64,000 nt of DNA from Beroe forskalii (GCA_011033025.1 WFMF01000020.1:372001-436000); one strand, 5' to 3'; positions 1-12,050 are shown, numbered from the stretch's first letter. Numbers and translations: made by a program. The notes: generated by a model from the letters alone, not told the origin.

Positions 1-149
1 GGCAATATTAAATGTATGAAATTAATGACAATTTTGCCCTGGCCAGGGCAACCAACCCTAGATGTAAAAAAAAACTGGCTTGAGGGTATAAGTTAGAGAT
101 TTGAGTGTCACAGGGTGATGTAAGATATAATATATAATAATAATATCAT

Positions 150-720
150 GATAATTGGGACCCATCTTAAAACGATGAGATCTCAAGAACGGGAAGTGGT
201 AGAGCCATGATCGAGGTCAGGTTTTGTTCATCTAAGATGGGAAGTTTTGTTTTAGGCTATAAGAGAAGTTGTGGTGACGTCATTTTCACGTCACTATGAC
301 GTCATCAACTTAGCGAAATTCTATTGCTTTTTAGCGAAAATAGGCCATTTTCGAGCGCATTTTCACCAAGAAGGAAAGGAGATAGCTCTCTGATTTTTCA
401 GAATGATTTTAGCAAATTTAAAAGCTTTCAGAAAATCATATGGATTATTGGGCTATCTCGATTTTTCATTGAGATATACGCGATTTTCTAAGGTACGGTG
501 AAAAATCGATTTCCAAATTATTGGACAAAACTTAAACGAGTGAGATGTCAAGAACTAGGACTTATCTTGAGATGAGACCGGCCAAAGTATGTTGTACTAA
601 GGTAGAATTGTATTATAGGCTATATTGGAAGTTGGTTTGAGTCTATTTGGGTGCTGTGATGACGTCATCAAAATCGCGTAAAACCACTAAAACAACGTAT
701 TTTGCTGGGTAGAACGCTAT
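150..720. repeat. Degenerate direct repeat, two copies
   Basis: Two diverged copies, roughly 160-340 and 535-700, share the order: aaac-gagatg-tcaagaac, a guanine-rich segment, ttaggctata, then gtgacgtcatc followed by a run about taaaacc or tagcg. They are too diverged to call a family. No coding potential was seen. It looks like old non-coding repeat sequence. Confidence 0.4.
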
Positions 721-1006
721 TTTGGGCTACTTTGAACATCTCTAACTCAAAGAGTTTATATCGGATTATGTTTTACTTTGATATGCTGCTTTTATACCAT
801 GAGATTTAGCTATAAAACGAGTTTCAGGGCGATCGGTCGAAGATTGTCGTCCTGGGAGACTTCTAAAAATTGAACTGCAAATTGATTGAAATTACGTTTA
901 TGACGAAAAATTGTACTGTAATCCTATTGTGATACGATGGTCTACTGATAATGGTTTCTCCATGTCTTGCAGTGAATAGGGATGGGAAATATACGATGAA
1001 CTAGTG

Positions 1007-1258
1007 GAGCACGTGAGTTGACGCGGACGTTTTGTAGAAATTAGGGATTTAAAGAAATTGATATTTGCCACGGGATTTTCGACTTGATTACGTTGAAATG
1101 AGTTTAAATACGACTAATGCACGTGAAATTAGATCTAGTTGCCATATTTCAGCACGTGAGTACACACGGACGTTTTGTAGAAATTAGGGATTTGAAGAAA
1201 TTTATGTTTACACGGGTTTTCGACTTGATTATGTTGAAATGAGTTTAAATACGACTAA
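1007..1258. repeat. Direct repeat, two ~115-bp copies
   Basis: Copy one runs from about 1007 to 1125 and copy two from about 1152 to 1258. Both begin with gcacgtgagt, carry acgttttgtagaaattaggg and end with gagtttaaatacgactaa. They differ by scattered substitutions and small indels. No reading frame is preserved. Confidence 0.7.
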
Positions 1259-1352
1259 CGGGGGTCTGAATAACGGGGGTCTGAATAACGGGGTCCGAAT
1301 AGACGGGGGTCCGAATAACGGGGGTCGAATAACGGGGGTCCGAAGAAGACTG
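1256..1352. repeat. 15-bp minisatellite ACGGGGGTCYGAATA
   Basis: About six head-to-tail units of ACGGGGGTCYGAATA with small length variants. The array directly follows the second copy of the upstream direct repeat. Confidence 0.85.
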
Positions 1353-1456
1353 TTGGCAAGGCCACCTACTAAAGGCAATAAAAATATATCTAGAGTTTAA
1401 GTAGATAACATTATTTACCTACACGAGCGAAGCGAGTGGCCATAAATCGTATTATT

Positions 1457-2015
1457 GGGGGGTGGGTGTCACTGTCCCAATTTTCCCAAACTCATGAAAA
1501 AGTGGATTGGGACAGGGACAGGGACAAATGGGACATTTGGGACCAATGGGAAAAATGGGAAAGAGAAAATGGAACAAATGGGGCTCAAAAAGTGAATGCA
1601 GACTGGGACAATTGGGACAAATGAGAAAGAGAAGAATGGGACTCTAAAAGTGAATTGGGACAGGGAAAAATGGGAAATTTGGGAAAATTGGGACAAAAGT
1701 GACAGAGACAACTGGGTCTCAAATGATTTTGTTTCTGAGCAGCAGTTGAATTAGTGTTTTTTGTCTCACAGCCTGTTACATAGCGGTACTGCAAACAAAC
1801 ACAATCAAAATATGTACTTTAGTAAAGTAGTATGAATATAACTTTCATTTCTATGATGGAAAAACTTGGATCAATGTGAAAATTGATAATTGACTGATTT
1901 TTTCGATTTTATGTTTGTCCCAATTGTCCGAAATGTCCCAGTTGCCCCAATTGCCCCAAAAAAAGTCCCAAAAGTAAATTGGGACGGGATCACAATTGAG
2001 ACAGTGGCACTACCC
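1457..2015. mobile_element. Possible MITE with GGGACA-rich interior
   Basis: The left end reads GGGTGGGTGTCACTGTCCCA and the right end, reverse-complemented, reads GGGTAGTGCCACTGTCTCAA, so the ends form imperfect inverted repeats. The hexamer ATTATT flanks both sides and may be a target duplication. The interior left part is a degenerate purine tract of GGGACAAAT/GGGAAAAAT words. The complementary pyrimidine words occur near 1915-1975, so the interior is partly inverted too. Short reading frames here come from the low-complexity sequence. Confidence 0.5.
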
Positions 2016-2134
2016 TCATTATTCACCAAAGTCTAACATGAAATCTCGCTCAGTTTTAGCTATTACTATGCTCAGTTTTAGCTATTGCTATGTTTGAGGA
2101 CGGGAGAAAGCTATCGATATCGAAGGACGCCGAC

Positions 2135-2186
2135 ATGTCAGAACCAGAAGATATCCAGCAAGGAGCCATGGAGTTGAACCACACTG
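2135..2186 (+). CDS. Candidate first exon, unknown small protein
   Basis: I do not recognise this protein. An ATG at 2135 opens 17 codons (MSEPEDIQQGAMELNHT) plus one base, followed by a good donor, CTG|gtaagc. The composition is acidic and polar. It joins in frame to an acceptor at 3133 (gaaatttcag). The two exons give 67 codons and a stop. An alternative is that this is non-coding or part of a transposon. Support is only splice phase and an open frame. Confidence 0.3.
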
Positions 2187-3133
2187 GTAAGCTTTATTAA
2201 TTGACATCGTATCCAAAATAATCCGAACCAAAGGTTTTGGTGTTTAAAATCGAACCTTTAGATATTTTCAGCTAACTTTCTAAGCATGAACATTTGTGCA
2301 ACTGTACACAATCTTCATGGTTCTTTCAAAAATTTAGCGAATTTTGAAATTTTATTGAAATTTTTCAATTACGCTTAGGTTTATATGTAATGAAGCCCTT
2401 GGGCCTCAAAAGGACTTAATTTCATGTAGCTTAATGACATGTAGGCAACTTACAGAAATTACACCTTCGCTTAAACGAGCCTGGTAGGGGTATGCCTTAT
2501 TAACATTATAGGTACATGCATTGATGCATTAGTGAATCATATACTTGTCCCTTTTTCCTACTATTACTAAAGTACTAACTATAGAGACATGGATTGATTT
2601 GAGTACAGCATTTCTGTGCAGTGGTTTGTTGATAAAAATACAGTAGTTGCAATTTGGTGTGCTCTGCAGTCTGTGGCCGGTGGGCACCTATATACCACAA
2701 ATTCAATATCATCTTTTCAATATCATCTTTTATTTAAAGTTGTTCGTTTCAGGTGGGATGAGAAGTGATTTTCATGTACCTAATTTCACTGGACGCAGGC
2801 AAATGACTCTGTAGTTCTAAAGTCGCGAGAACACCGCATCAGTCATCCAGTTTTGGGGCTCTCACAGTGCATGTCACTACATGAAATAGCTTGCCCTGCG
2901 AAGTGTGCCACTACCACACAGGTTTACTTTATTCATTTACATATCTAGGTATCACACGATTGGTTTTTGTTTGTTTTTGTTGAATCTCATATATTCAAAT
3001 TCTAAATATCATACTAATTTACATACTAATCGCATACTAATTACAGTATAATTCGATTTTTTTTCAAATTACATTATAGATATAACAATAGAACGTCGGC
3101 AATTCATGTACATTGCTGAAAATGAAATTTCAG
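2187..3133 (+). other. Intron of the candidate gene or plain non-coding DNA
   Basis: AT-rich sequence without a convincing reading frame or element ends. It is bounded by a donor-like gtaagc and an acceptor-like tttcag. Confidence 0.3.
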
Positions 3134-3285
3134 GAAATAACCACTGTACGTCTTGTAGTGGAGATGGATCAGGCACCTCTTCGCAGGCTCATTGCACATT
3201 GCAAACGGCACAGCTGATTGACTGTGTAGATGGGAACAAGTGCCGTTCCTTTCCGGAGGTTCCAGGACATTCCAGGGCTATTTGA
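3134..3285 (+). CDS. Candidate second exon, unknown small protein
   Basis: The exon begins after gaaatttcag. With the single base left over from the upstream exon it reads GNNHCTSCSGDGSGTSSQ, then a segment with two further cysteines, and stops with TGA at 3283-3285. The joined product would be 67 residues with four or more cysteines in the second half. There is no signal peptide and I recognise no family. A donor-like GAG|gttcca near 3258 could instead lead to a further exon. Treat as a hypothesis. Confidence 0.3.
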
Positions 3286-4265
3286 GGATTGCGGGCCTCG
3301 TGGGAATGAAGCCGATGTCTTAGACCAAAAGTAGCTAATATCCACACTTCATCCATTCAAGGCGAGCGGTTCTTATATACTATAGTTATATGAGCGTAGC
3401 TAACGATCCTTATTATCAATATGTGGCACTTGTGCATTCCCGTGTCGAGAGCCCGACTTTTTACCCCCGATATTTTACCAAACGGCGCGTAATCTCTCTT
3501 TCCTTATCTCTCTCATTAATTTATTTCATTTTATACCGAAGGTATACGGTCACAGCTTAGATCTTAGAACCGGATTATACCCCAACTAGAAATAGCAAGA
3601 ACCAATTTACTCTGACCAACTACAGTATTGTCTTCCACTCGGGTCTGACGACCCTCGTCTGAGTCAACGCCTTTAGGCCTTTATAGATTTTTGTGTACTC
3701 ATTTACAAAATTTCATTCTAGCCATTTTTTAATAAAATTTCTTGGCGACCATCAGTGGTCGACTGGGATACCGGCCCCGGATACAGTCACGGCTAGCATT
3801 CGCGTTTTCTACCCAGCCTCGATTAATTTGCTTTTAAAGTTTGGCCCTGGCCCCGTTTGATGAATCACAATCCCTGCCCCAGCTTTTTTGGCATTTTAAC
3901 TGTATTTTTCCTAAAAATTCTGTCTCATTGAACTTGAAGTGTCATTTTCAGCTTCCCTAATACTCTGCCGGTTGATTTCTGCCCTGACCAATATAAACAA
4001 AAATTCGTCCCCGGTGGACCACTGGTGACCGCTGACCGTATACCGCAATTACTAAAATGGTCGCTTAAATGAGCTTGGGATAGATTTAATAACCTACCTA
4101 TATATCGGAATCTCGAATTCGATCAGCAGACAGTTTTCTTTCGCTGGACAGAAACAATTTTTATGTGTTATTCTTATTCTTAAAACTTAAAAGTTTTAAC
4201 CCTTTAATCACTTATCAGCCTGTGATGTACCAGTCTCGAAACTGTGCCAGGCTTCTTGAATACTA
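3286..4265. other. Intergenic stretch, nothing recognised
   Basis: No reading frame of note, no clear tandem repeat and no paired element ends were seen. Confidence 0.5.
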
Positions 4266-4966
4266 CAGGGTGCGCCAAAAGTCTTGACCCCTTTTACTTT
4301 TTTGATCATTCGAAAAATACAACAGATATATCGATTCTGTAGAAAGTTTCTTTAAATATAACCGAAGAATGGCAGATTCTGAGATTTTTAGGTTGCTATG
4401 ACATCCATAGCAACCACACGAGTTCTCATAGCAACCGTCCTAAAAATTGAAGATTTTACGCATTTTTGACATTTCGATATAGGACACATTTTCTGTTTTG
4501 ATTACTCATCATACAGGATAGATATTTCGATTCTGTGAAAAGTTTCAGAGATCGTAACCAGTCAACGCTGAATTCTGAGATTTTCATATTACTTTTTCTT
4601 TCATAGCAACCACACGAGTTTCCATAGCAACCGAACTCAAAATGGAAAAATCTGGGCTAATTGCCGTTTATTTCAATGTTATTGTTGATAGACAGGGGAG
4701 TACACAATACGAAATGTTCAAATATGCAGTTAATCTAGCTCGATAGGGGTTCAATGCATGTGCGATGCAGTCTCCTTGGGTGGAATCTTCAATTTTTAGG
4801 ACAGTTGCTATGGGAATTGGGAACTCGTGTGGTTGCAACCTAAAAATCTCAGAATCCACCATTCTTTGGTTATATTTAAGGAATCTTTTCACAGAATAGA
4901 GATATCTGTTGTATTTTTCGAATGAACAAAAAAATTAAATGGGGTCAAGACTTTTGGCGCACCATG
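4266..4966. mobile_element. Mariner-like MITE, ~130-bp terminal inverted repeats
   Basis: The left end begins CAGGGTGCGCCAAAAGTCTT and the right end is its inverse (CATGGTGCGCCAAAAG in reverse complement). Each side is flanked by TA. The inverted arms extend for about 130 bp (4266-4395 and 4835-4966) and include the word cgaaaaatacaacagatat. The middle contains repeated catagcaaccacacgagtt words. A TA target and a CAGGGTG-type end fit the Tc1/mariner superfamily. No transposase frame is present, so it is non-autonomous. Confidence 0.85.
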
Positions 4967-4993
4967 TAGTGGCCAAATTTAGGCCTCCTGACT

Positions 4994-5275
4994 TCCTGAC
5001 AGGCGGCACCCCGTCCACTTTTTGTTGACAAGCTCTAAACTTCTAAACAGGTTTTATAGACGGGTTTAGAGAAGATTTCGAAAAGGATTTGCATCCTTTT
5101 TATCAACTCTGTGACAGGTTTTGGACGGGTTTGCCACATTTCAAAACTAACTTTGCAACCGGTTGGGGACACGTTTTCGATAAGTTTGTGATTCTGTAAA
5201 GCTGTAACAGGTTTTACACAGATTCTATTTCTATGCTCCTTTGGACAGGATTTGACCGGGTACCGCCTGTCAGGA
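4994..5275. mobile_element. Short inverted-repeat element (~280 bp)
   Basis: The ends are TCCTGACAGGCGGCACCC on the left and, in reverse complement, TCCTGACAGGCGGTACCC on the right. Inside, the word acaggtttt followed by acgggttt recurs about four times. The 117-codon minus-strand frame across 5035-5388 is an accident of this repetition. Superfamily unknown. Confidence 0.55.
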
Positions 5276-5864
5276 GACCTTGATTTTGAGAGGTCTTCGC
5301 CGATAAATGTTGGGTTATTGACGATATGTTGGGTAATATTGACGATATGTTTAAATTGTGTCAGTGTGTCACTGCCAGCAAACTTCATTTTTCTCTATCG
5401 AAGCGATTCCTCTTTACAGTTTGGATAAGCTCGGATTGCCAATTGTCACAAATTTATCCCAAATTATACTAGTCTGGAAGGCACCATGAAAATAACCTTG
5501 AATAAAGCACATTATTTTAGCAGTTAAGAAGAAGACCTAATCTATTTTAAGCAACAGCCTCTGCCTAGCAGGTGCAGTATTTGCTACCGACCGATGAGCT
5601 TCTTATTTTAGTGTTTTAAATTCAGTTGAAACTATTTTTTCTACGAGTAGAATTAAATTGAATTGATTGTACATTTGATCATTCAAGCAAATTGTTGAAT
5701 TACATTGATTTGGTTGTATACATTCTAGTACTTCATATTACCATGAGTCGGCTATATAAATGCGATGACGTAATGCAATCACGTAGCAGGAAACCGCGCC
5801 ACCTAAAAACTGTGTCGTTCGCGCGGAAATGGTCGCGAGCGCACGTACAGTAAAAGCTTCGCCA
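5276..5864. other. Intergenic stretch, nothing recognised
   Basis: AT-rich sequence without supported genes or element ends. It becomes GC-richer from about 5790, with several gcgc words. Confidence 0.4.
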
Positions 5865-6033
5865 GAATAGCGCTTTAAGCATTAGGGTTAGGGTTCTGAT
5901 TAGGGTCAGGATTTGTTAGGTTCAGGGTTAGGATTAAGGTTAGGGTTTTGGTTAGGGCAATGGTTTGGTTTAGGATACAGAAAAATTGACGTTTAGATCT
6001 GTGACGTCACTCAGAGCCGTTTATATGGGAGAG
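5865..6033. repeat. Dispersed repeat with telomere-like TTAGGG words
   Basis: The segment opens gcgctttaagcattagggtt, continues with degenerate TTAGGG/TAGGGT words to about 5975, and then reads ttaggatacagaaaaattga, gatctgtgacgtcac and a final tatatggga. The same order of modules is found inverted at 56690-56853 and partially at 7425-7516. It is therefore a dispersed repeat family rather than a chromosome end. Confidence 0.7.
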
Positions 6034-6570
6034 ATACACAGTCATACCTACTGCAAAGACTACAAATCATATGGTTCACCAATAAGGTGCAACAGTTCAC
6101 AAGTGCTGCTCACCCTGCAATGACCACCTTTCCTGCTTTGATGAAGTGTTTCCTTTATGGTTCCACAGCAAACCTCCTCTTCAACTCCACAACCAGCTGC
6201 AGCTTGCAATTCTTCACTTGCTCTCCTGCTGTCCTGTCAGGTAACAGGAAGACTGTCTTGCACTTCTCAGACTCCCACAACTTCTTGGAGTTCAACAGTA
6301 TCTCAATATCTCATATCTGTCAATTCCTCCTCAAAACATTGAGCCACATAATATAGGTAGGTGTACGCGCCGCGACGCCGCATTGCCAGGCGCGCGCTGC
6401 CTGGCCTGGCCACTCCGCGCGCTCAGACAACGTCGCGTCTGGCAAATATTAATACGGGTCAGGATTTAGCTAGTGTCCCATATAATTATCTATGGATTCC
6501 CCTATTCCTAATCCCGCATAGGTGTGTACACGCGCCGCGCGAGTCAAACAGGGATATACATGTTTAGCAA
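6034..6570. other. Non-coding stretch with GC-rich patches
   Basis: The open frames at 6087-6356 show no recognisable domain. From 6361 the sequence is rich in gcgcgc and contains two related segments, gtgtacgcgccgcg (6361) and gtgtacacgcgccgcg (6522). No promoter or gene could be supported. Confidence 0.4.
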
Positions 6571-6895
6571 ATTCCCCTAACCATGGACTAGGGATCTGAT
6601 TGATTGAAAACCCCGAAGAGCAAAGTATGGATTAAGGTTGAATTGAATCAATTGTGAAAATACTGGTCTGTACTGTTGTAAAATGTTGAAACTTGAGAAT
6701 TTGCTTTATTGAAAATTTGTTTCATTATTTTATTTTCATTGACTTTTTATGTTTTCTGTTGACAGTATGTCGCCAGAATTTTTAAATCAAGTTAATTTTA
6801 CTGAATTTTATGACAAATTTTGATCGTCCGTTTTTTAGTCGCTGTGATTTCATGCTCTTAACTTGTTATCACAGTGATTGCATACTCTTAACTTA

Positions 6896-7135
6896 GGCAG
6901 CCATAACATTCGTTGGTCGATCGAATGGAATTGGTCAATCGATCAACTTCGTTTGATCGACTGATGTGTTGTAAATGGAAAATCTTTGAGCTAGTTGGGA
7001 AATAACTGAATAGTAAATATTGCTCATTTAAACACAATTCAAGTCATTATGGAACAGTAAAACACATCGTTCTTTCAAATGGAGTTGATCGATCGACCAA
7101 TTCCATTCGATTGACTGACGAATGTTACGGCCGCC
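6896..7135. mobile_element. MITE, ~55-bp inverted repeats, TTA flanks
   Basis: The left arm (GGCAGCCATAACATTCGT, then a run containing gatcgaatggaattggtc) is matched inversely by the right arm (GGCCGCCTTA side; GGCGGCCGTAACATTCGT in reverse complement). TTA lies on both sides (6893-6895 and 7136-7138), as expected for a 3-bp target. The 240-bp size and the TTA target suggest a PIF/Harbinger-type MITE. No gene inside. Confidence 0.75.
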
Positions 7136-7424
7136 TTATAATCAAAGTTTTTTTTTCACTGAGCTGATTTTACATTTTCAGTTTATTTAAGAATGTTTTC
7201 AATGAGTAATGGTCACCTGAGTTAAATGGTGTGTATTAGTGTTATATATTTTCCGTGATTAATGCCTATGTGAAGAGTGATGGTTGAATACCATTATCCT
7301 TTTTTTGCATTCTTAGTGTTTTACTATGGGGTCCCCCTCAGTCAATGCTAAAAGCAATCAAGTTCAACATTATCCTTATGTTATTTTTGAATTAAAAAGA
7401 TATCCTTATGTTATGTTATTGAAT

Positions 7425-7516
7425 TGATGGGTTAGAGTTATGGTATAGCTATAGTTTGATTTAGGATACAAAAAGACTGAGGTTTTGATCTGTGACATAC
7501 TATATATGGGTGACAT
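7425..7516. repeat. Partial copy of the telomere-word dispersed repeat
   Basis: It reads gggttagagttatgg, then gatttaggatacaaaaagac, gatctgtgac and tatatggg, in the same order as 5900-6033. The TTAGGG words are almost gone. Confidence 0.55.
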
Positions 7517-8135
7517 ACTTGATTTTGACTGTTTTAAGTTAATTGACACCTGTGTTAAAGGGTGTGTTTTTGAATGAAAGCCATTTTACATTCAACAACA
7601 GTGTATTGATGTGTTATGGTTCAAAACCATTATGTTTATACTATACACTATACTACTACTGGCTAGTCTCCCATATACATGAGAGCCTTCATTATTTATG
7701 ACAATGAAGTCACCCAGAAAAATATAATTAAGCACATCTTTCATGTACGCTCTCACTTCACTGGTTATGCTTGATAACTGATAAGTGTTTCAGTGTAGGC
7801 CCATTTGGGTACTTCGTATGTAATGTGTAGTGTGTACTTAAATATTACACAGAATTGTTCATAATTAATGTATTTGTGTATTCATTCCTTTCATTATCAT
7901 CATTGAGTTTCATTCATCTCATTCACTTGATATCATGAAGGATCACATTAAAGAAATGTATTTGTGTATATGTCAATTGATACTCTCCGCCTAATTAGAT
8001 TCTGTAATAGGGTTTGCAACCAATATTATCGGTGATAAATTATCGCCGATAAAACATGAAATTATTGGTTGTCAGCAATAAAATCTGACCAATAATATAG
8101 ATAATTTGATGAGCAAAATCTACCATCATTTGAAG
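7517..8135. other. AT-rich non-coding stretch
   Basis: No gene. Near 8020-8085 there is a short palindromic run (ttatcggtgataaattatcgcc). It is echoed at 9355-9415 on the far side of the minisatellite and may mark the ends of one element. Confidence 0.35.
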
Positions 8136-8139
8136 AAGT

Positions 8140-9205
8140 TTCCTGACACCACTCAAGCACTCAATAAGCCCAAAATCACATTACCCCGACTTCACTTTCC
8201 GGCACCACTTTAAGCTATGGCACCACCTAACCCTGACACCAATCAACTCTGACACCATTTTACTCAGAAACCACTTAGCCCTGAGGGCAGTATTCCCTGA
8301 CACCACTTTAACCTGACACCACATTACCCCTAAACCCCTTTTCCCTGTCACCACTTTACCCTGAAACCACTTTATTATGGTTCCACTTAACCCTGACACC
8401 CCTCAACCTTGTCAACACTTTACCCTGAAACCACTGAACCCTGATGGCGGTTTTCCCTGACACCAATTTTCCTGACACCCATTAAACCTGACACCACTAT
8501 ATCCTAACACCACTTAACCATGACAACAGTTTACCCTGCTGTCACTTCACCCTACCACCAGTTTTCTCTTGCTATTCTTTACCCTGACACCAGTTAACGC
8601 TGACACCACTTCACCATGACACCATTTCACTCTGACACAACTTTACAATGAAACCATTTTACTCTGACACAACTTCACACTGAAACCAGTTCACAGTCAC
8701 TCTGGCACCATCTAATTATACTGACACCACTTAACCCCAAAACCACTTCACTAAGAAACCATGACATGACTCTGACAGCACTTAAACTTGACACCAGTCT
8801 AACCCTGACAACACTTAACTCTGACACCACTTCGCCCTGACACAATTTAACACTGGCACTATTTTGCCCTGACACTCCATCCCCTTGTCTCTGTTACCCT
8901 TGAACTCTGGCACCACTTAAAAATGACACCAGTTTATCCTGACACTACTTTACCCTGACACCACTTCACCCTGGTACCATTTTGCCCCGACACCATTTTA
9001 CCCTGACTTCACTAAAGCCTGACAATGCATTACCTCGACACCACATTACACCAACACCCTGTTACCCTGACTTCACTAAACCCTGGTATCACCTTAGCCT
9101 GACACGATTTTACCCTGACACCAGTTTGATACCCTGCAATGCATTATACCTTGACACAACTTTACACCGACATAGTTTTGCCAACACTTCACTGAGTAAA
9201 GTGGT
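8140..9205. repeat. Degenerate ~16-bp minisatellite (TTTACCCTGACACCAC)
   Basis: More than sixty imperfect units of about 16 bp run for over 1 kb, with the strongest word CCCTGACACCACTT. Divergence among units is high, so the array is old. Open frames on either strand here (for example 8181-8399, 8675-8875 and 8982-9209) are artefacts of the repeat. AT-rich palindromic segments lie on both sides. Confidence 0.85.
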
Positions 9206-9563
9206 GTAAGGTATAATATAAGAACAACACATACACATAGTAGTTTAGACGTACACCCTAATACATTTAAGACTATTACTGATCAATTCAACGATTTATA
9301 TGTCATTGATAAAGGCCAATTCTGAATCTCACATCAAAAGAGGAGGTTAAAATTTTATCAGCGATAATTATCGGTATTGGCATAATTATGATAAATTATC
9401 GATTATCGCCAATAAACACTCCATTTGGTGATAGGCACCCTCCCCAAATTTCATCATATTAAGTAGTGTAATTAAATCTACATACATGAGCATATACAAA
9501 AGAAAATTTTCCTTTTCTTCTAAAGCTTTTGTTTTGAGAATTGAATTGAATCTATTGCTACAG

Positions 9564-9601
9564 GAAATCATGTTATTTTTGAAAGAGAGATAAGATGACT
9601 G
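9564..9601 (+). promoter_or_regulatory. Possible end of 5' UTR, with a short upstream ORF
   Basis: An acceptor-like cttgctacag-type sequence ends at 9563 (attgctacag|GAAATC), so a 5' UTR exon may begin at 9564. It holds an ATG at 9570 with seven codons and a TAA, and another out-of-frame ATG at 9595 that overlaps the kinase start. Both could dampen translation if transcribed. The real transcript start is unknown. Confidence 0.35.
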
Positions 9602-9688
9602 ATGGAGAATTACCAGTATGTAAGATTTCTTGGACAGGGCAGCTATGGTGAAGTTCAACTGGTGAAGCATATAATTGAAGAAAAGGAG
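9602..9688 (+). CDS. NEK4: NEK4-like kinase, exon 1 (start and glycine loop)
   Basis: This is the first coding exon of a NIMA-related Ser/Thr kinase. It encodes residues 1-29, from MENYQYVRFLGQGSYG to the last codon before the donor GAG|gtatat. The nucleotide-binding loop GQGSYG is at residues 11-16, followed by EVQLVKH. An in-frame TGA two codons upstream (9596-9598) fixes ATG 9602 as the start. The exon ends in phase 0. The order GSYGEV-LVKH, followed in exon 2 by YVLKK and AAEQE, is much closer to NEK4 than to other NEKs I can recall. NEK4 family members act in cilia and stress-response signalling. That role is family knowledge, not visible here. Confidence 0.88.
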
Positions 9689-9960
9689 GTATATTTTGCA
9701 AATTTATATTTTCATGTTATATCATGACATCTAAGCATATACATTTACTGTCATCACAAAAATTCATTGATAGTCATAAGAACATAAAACTTTCATAAGT
9801 TGAGAAGATATAAGTAGAGAATTGCTCATCAGAAGCTTTTGAAAATCATGTGATTGTCATCATTGCCACATGATTTTGGTTGAGTTGAAATCCCTGATTT
9901 TATGGCCAGAATTTTTAGTAGATTAGTAACTTAAAATGATAATTTGCCAAATGTCTACTT
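9689..9960 (+). other. Start of intron 1
   Basis: Intronic AT-rich sequence after the donor gtatat, with no recognised element before the long-inverted-repeat element begins at 9961. Confidence 0.6.
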
Positions 9961-10497
9961 GTAGGACATATTACTAGAGTAGCCCAGACTAAGTCAGTAT
10001 GCAACATTCGAGTGGACAAAGTTGCTCAACGGTTTTTGGTAGTTCTAACTGTCCTTTATCAGAAAAATTAACTGCCCTTCCGTGAATCGACGTCATGGGG
10101 GGTGCTAGGGCCACGCCCATTTTTCGCATGGTTACCCGGCTGTAACTCCGGTTCTTTTTTGAGTTGGGGGCAAAGCAACCACCTTAAAATGACCGCAATG
10201 GACACATTATGTCAGGTGGATGATGGTTCTGAAGCCCTCAGACCTTTCGTTTTTGAGTTACAGCCAAAAAACTGATTTTTCGTCACCCGCGAGCCAATGC
10301 AAGGTAAAAATCGTAACTTTCATTCCTTTTGGAGTAGGGCATGAACCAACCAGGTTAAAATAACCGCTATCACCTAATTATTTGGGATAGATGATGGTTT
10401 TGAAGCCATACGACCGTCTATTTTGTAGAAAATGCACAAAAAAAGAGATTTATGCAGCTACATAGCCATCGAACCTTATCGAAACTTATATATATAT

Positions 10498-12050
10498 GGA
10501 CACCTTCATGTAAAAGTGGCAATTTCCCGCTTTTCAGAAATTGGTTAAAATCGAAAATGTTGAATATCTTTGACAATTAACATGATAATCAGTTGAAATT
10601 TTTCAGATATCAGCAAGTGGGTAATTTGAGGATAATGGAATCACTAAAAATACAAAATTTCATTAATAAGGCCCGATTTGATACAAAAACACTTTTGTGA
10701 CTTTGCTATCCATTGGAACACTGAATATAACCATAGAGGCTAAAGGAGGTAACTAGCCCTGTTGATATGTCACTTCTCAATATGTGGCTGATCTGGGGTC
10801 ATGGAAACACGCATAAATCGCCTCAATATGGTAATTTCAACACACAAAGCTAAATGTGTTGTTATTATCAATAATTTAGCAGCATTTATGCCTTTTTCTT
10901 GTATAAGAGATAGTGAAAATGTTTGCTATCGCATACAAATCAAAAAATTTATCTGAATTAGTTAAAATGGCCGAAAAATGATAATTTATACACAATTGTG
11001 ATATTCTAATCCATTTCTTGGCCAACTAACATTACATTTCTTTTTGATATGATTACTAATTGGTTCTTTATTGCATAGCAGTACCTAAAATTCTCGCCAA
11101 ATAAAGTGAAGATTTAACTATCAACCACTTACATAGGTTTAAAAACACTAAGTTGTGAATTCTGGAGAAAATAATAGAATTGTGTCTTTATAACCATAAA
11201 CTTTGGCTATAGGATTGGCAACTCCTGTCAAGATGATTGTAAAGGGTTACTCTTGTCATCCTATTCATTGAAATGTGGCTAATGATTATATTTGTGCTCA
11301 AAACTGATAATTTACACACTTCGGTATGATAGTGACAAAATTATCCAAATTCGGCCAGATAATGAATATTCTGTTTTCTATAATTCCTTAAAATCACTGC
11401 AAGATCAATCCAAAGCATTTGGTAACCAAGAAATAACCGAAAATCACTAAAAAAGATCGAAAATGAGGTTTCAAAAACACGTTCTAGCAATAGAGAAGCA
11501 AGTTGTACCACAGGGAAATGTGTCTTAATGCTCCATTTTGGCTTATGATATGAATTTTTATCCTAGCTAAGCCATCAATTATGTAGTGCCTCACATTTTT
11601 ACCAGCCTTGGAAGCCTCAATTCAGGCCTGGCTTGGAATTGCAGTCTCTCTAAGAAGAGGCTTGTATCAACTTTAAACTCGTGTTTTTGTTATCATGATT
11701 AATAAATCAATACAATTTTCAGTAGGTATGGTCCAGTGTACCAGTGCTTCAATTATCTGGTAGTTAGATATTGATAAAAGTGGTTGAAATTCGGATTATA
11801 GACCACGTTATCATCTTCATTGCTTGAGGCCTGTGTTTCTGTTATCATTAAAATGGCCGAGATTAATTTAGTTCTAATTCTTTCACAGATCAATTTTGGT
11901 TTTGATTTTTCGACATTGTATGCCACCACCACTCTATTTAACGAAGGTCAAGGTCAATTATTGTGTAAACTTTGTCTAATGATAATAAAATCACATTCTC
12001 TGACAAAACTTGGAATCAGGCAAAATTGCCACTTTTACATGAAGGTGTCC
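10498..12050. mobile_element. Nested TA-flanked element, 28-bp inverted repeats
   Basis: The left end GGACACCTTCATGTAAAAGT (continuing ggcaattt) is repeated inversely at 12023-12050. Both ends abut TATATATA runs, so the element sits in a TA-rich target exactly at the inner end of the left long arm. The interior (1.5 kb) is AT-rich with no convincing frame. The 100-codon frame at 11820-12122 runs across the element end and is not supported. The TA target suggests Tc1/mariner or a relative, non-autonomous. Confidence 0.75.

Noticed and set aside
5881..5980. True telomere or chromosome end
   Set aside because: The TTAGGG words are degenerate and shared with two other internal copies that have the same flanks.
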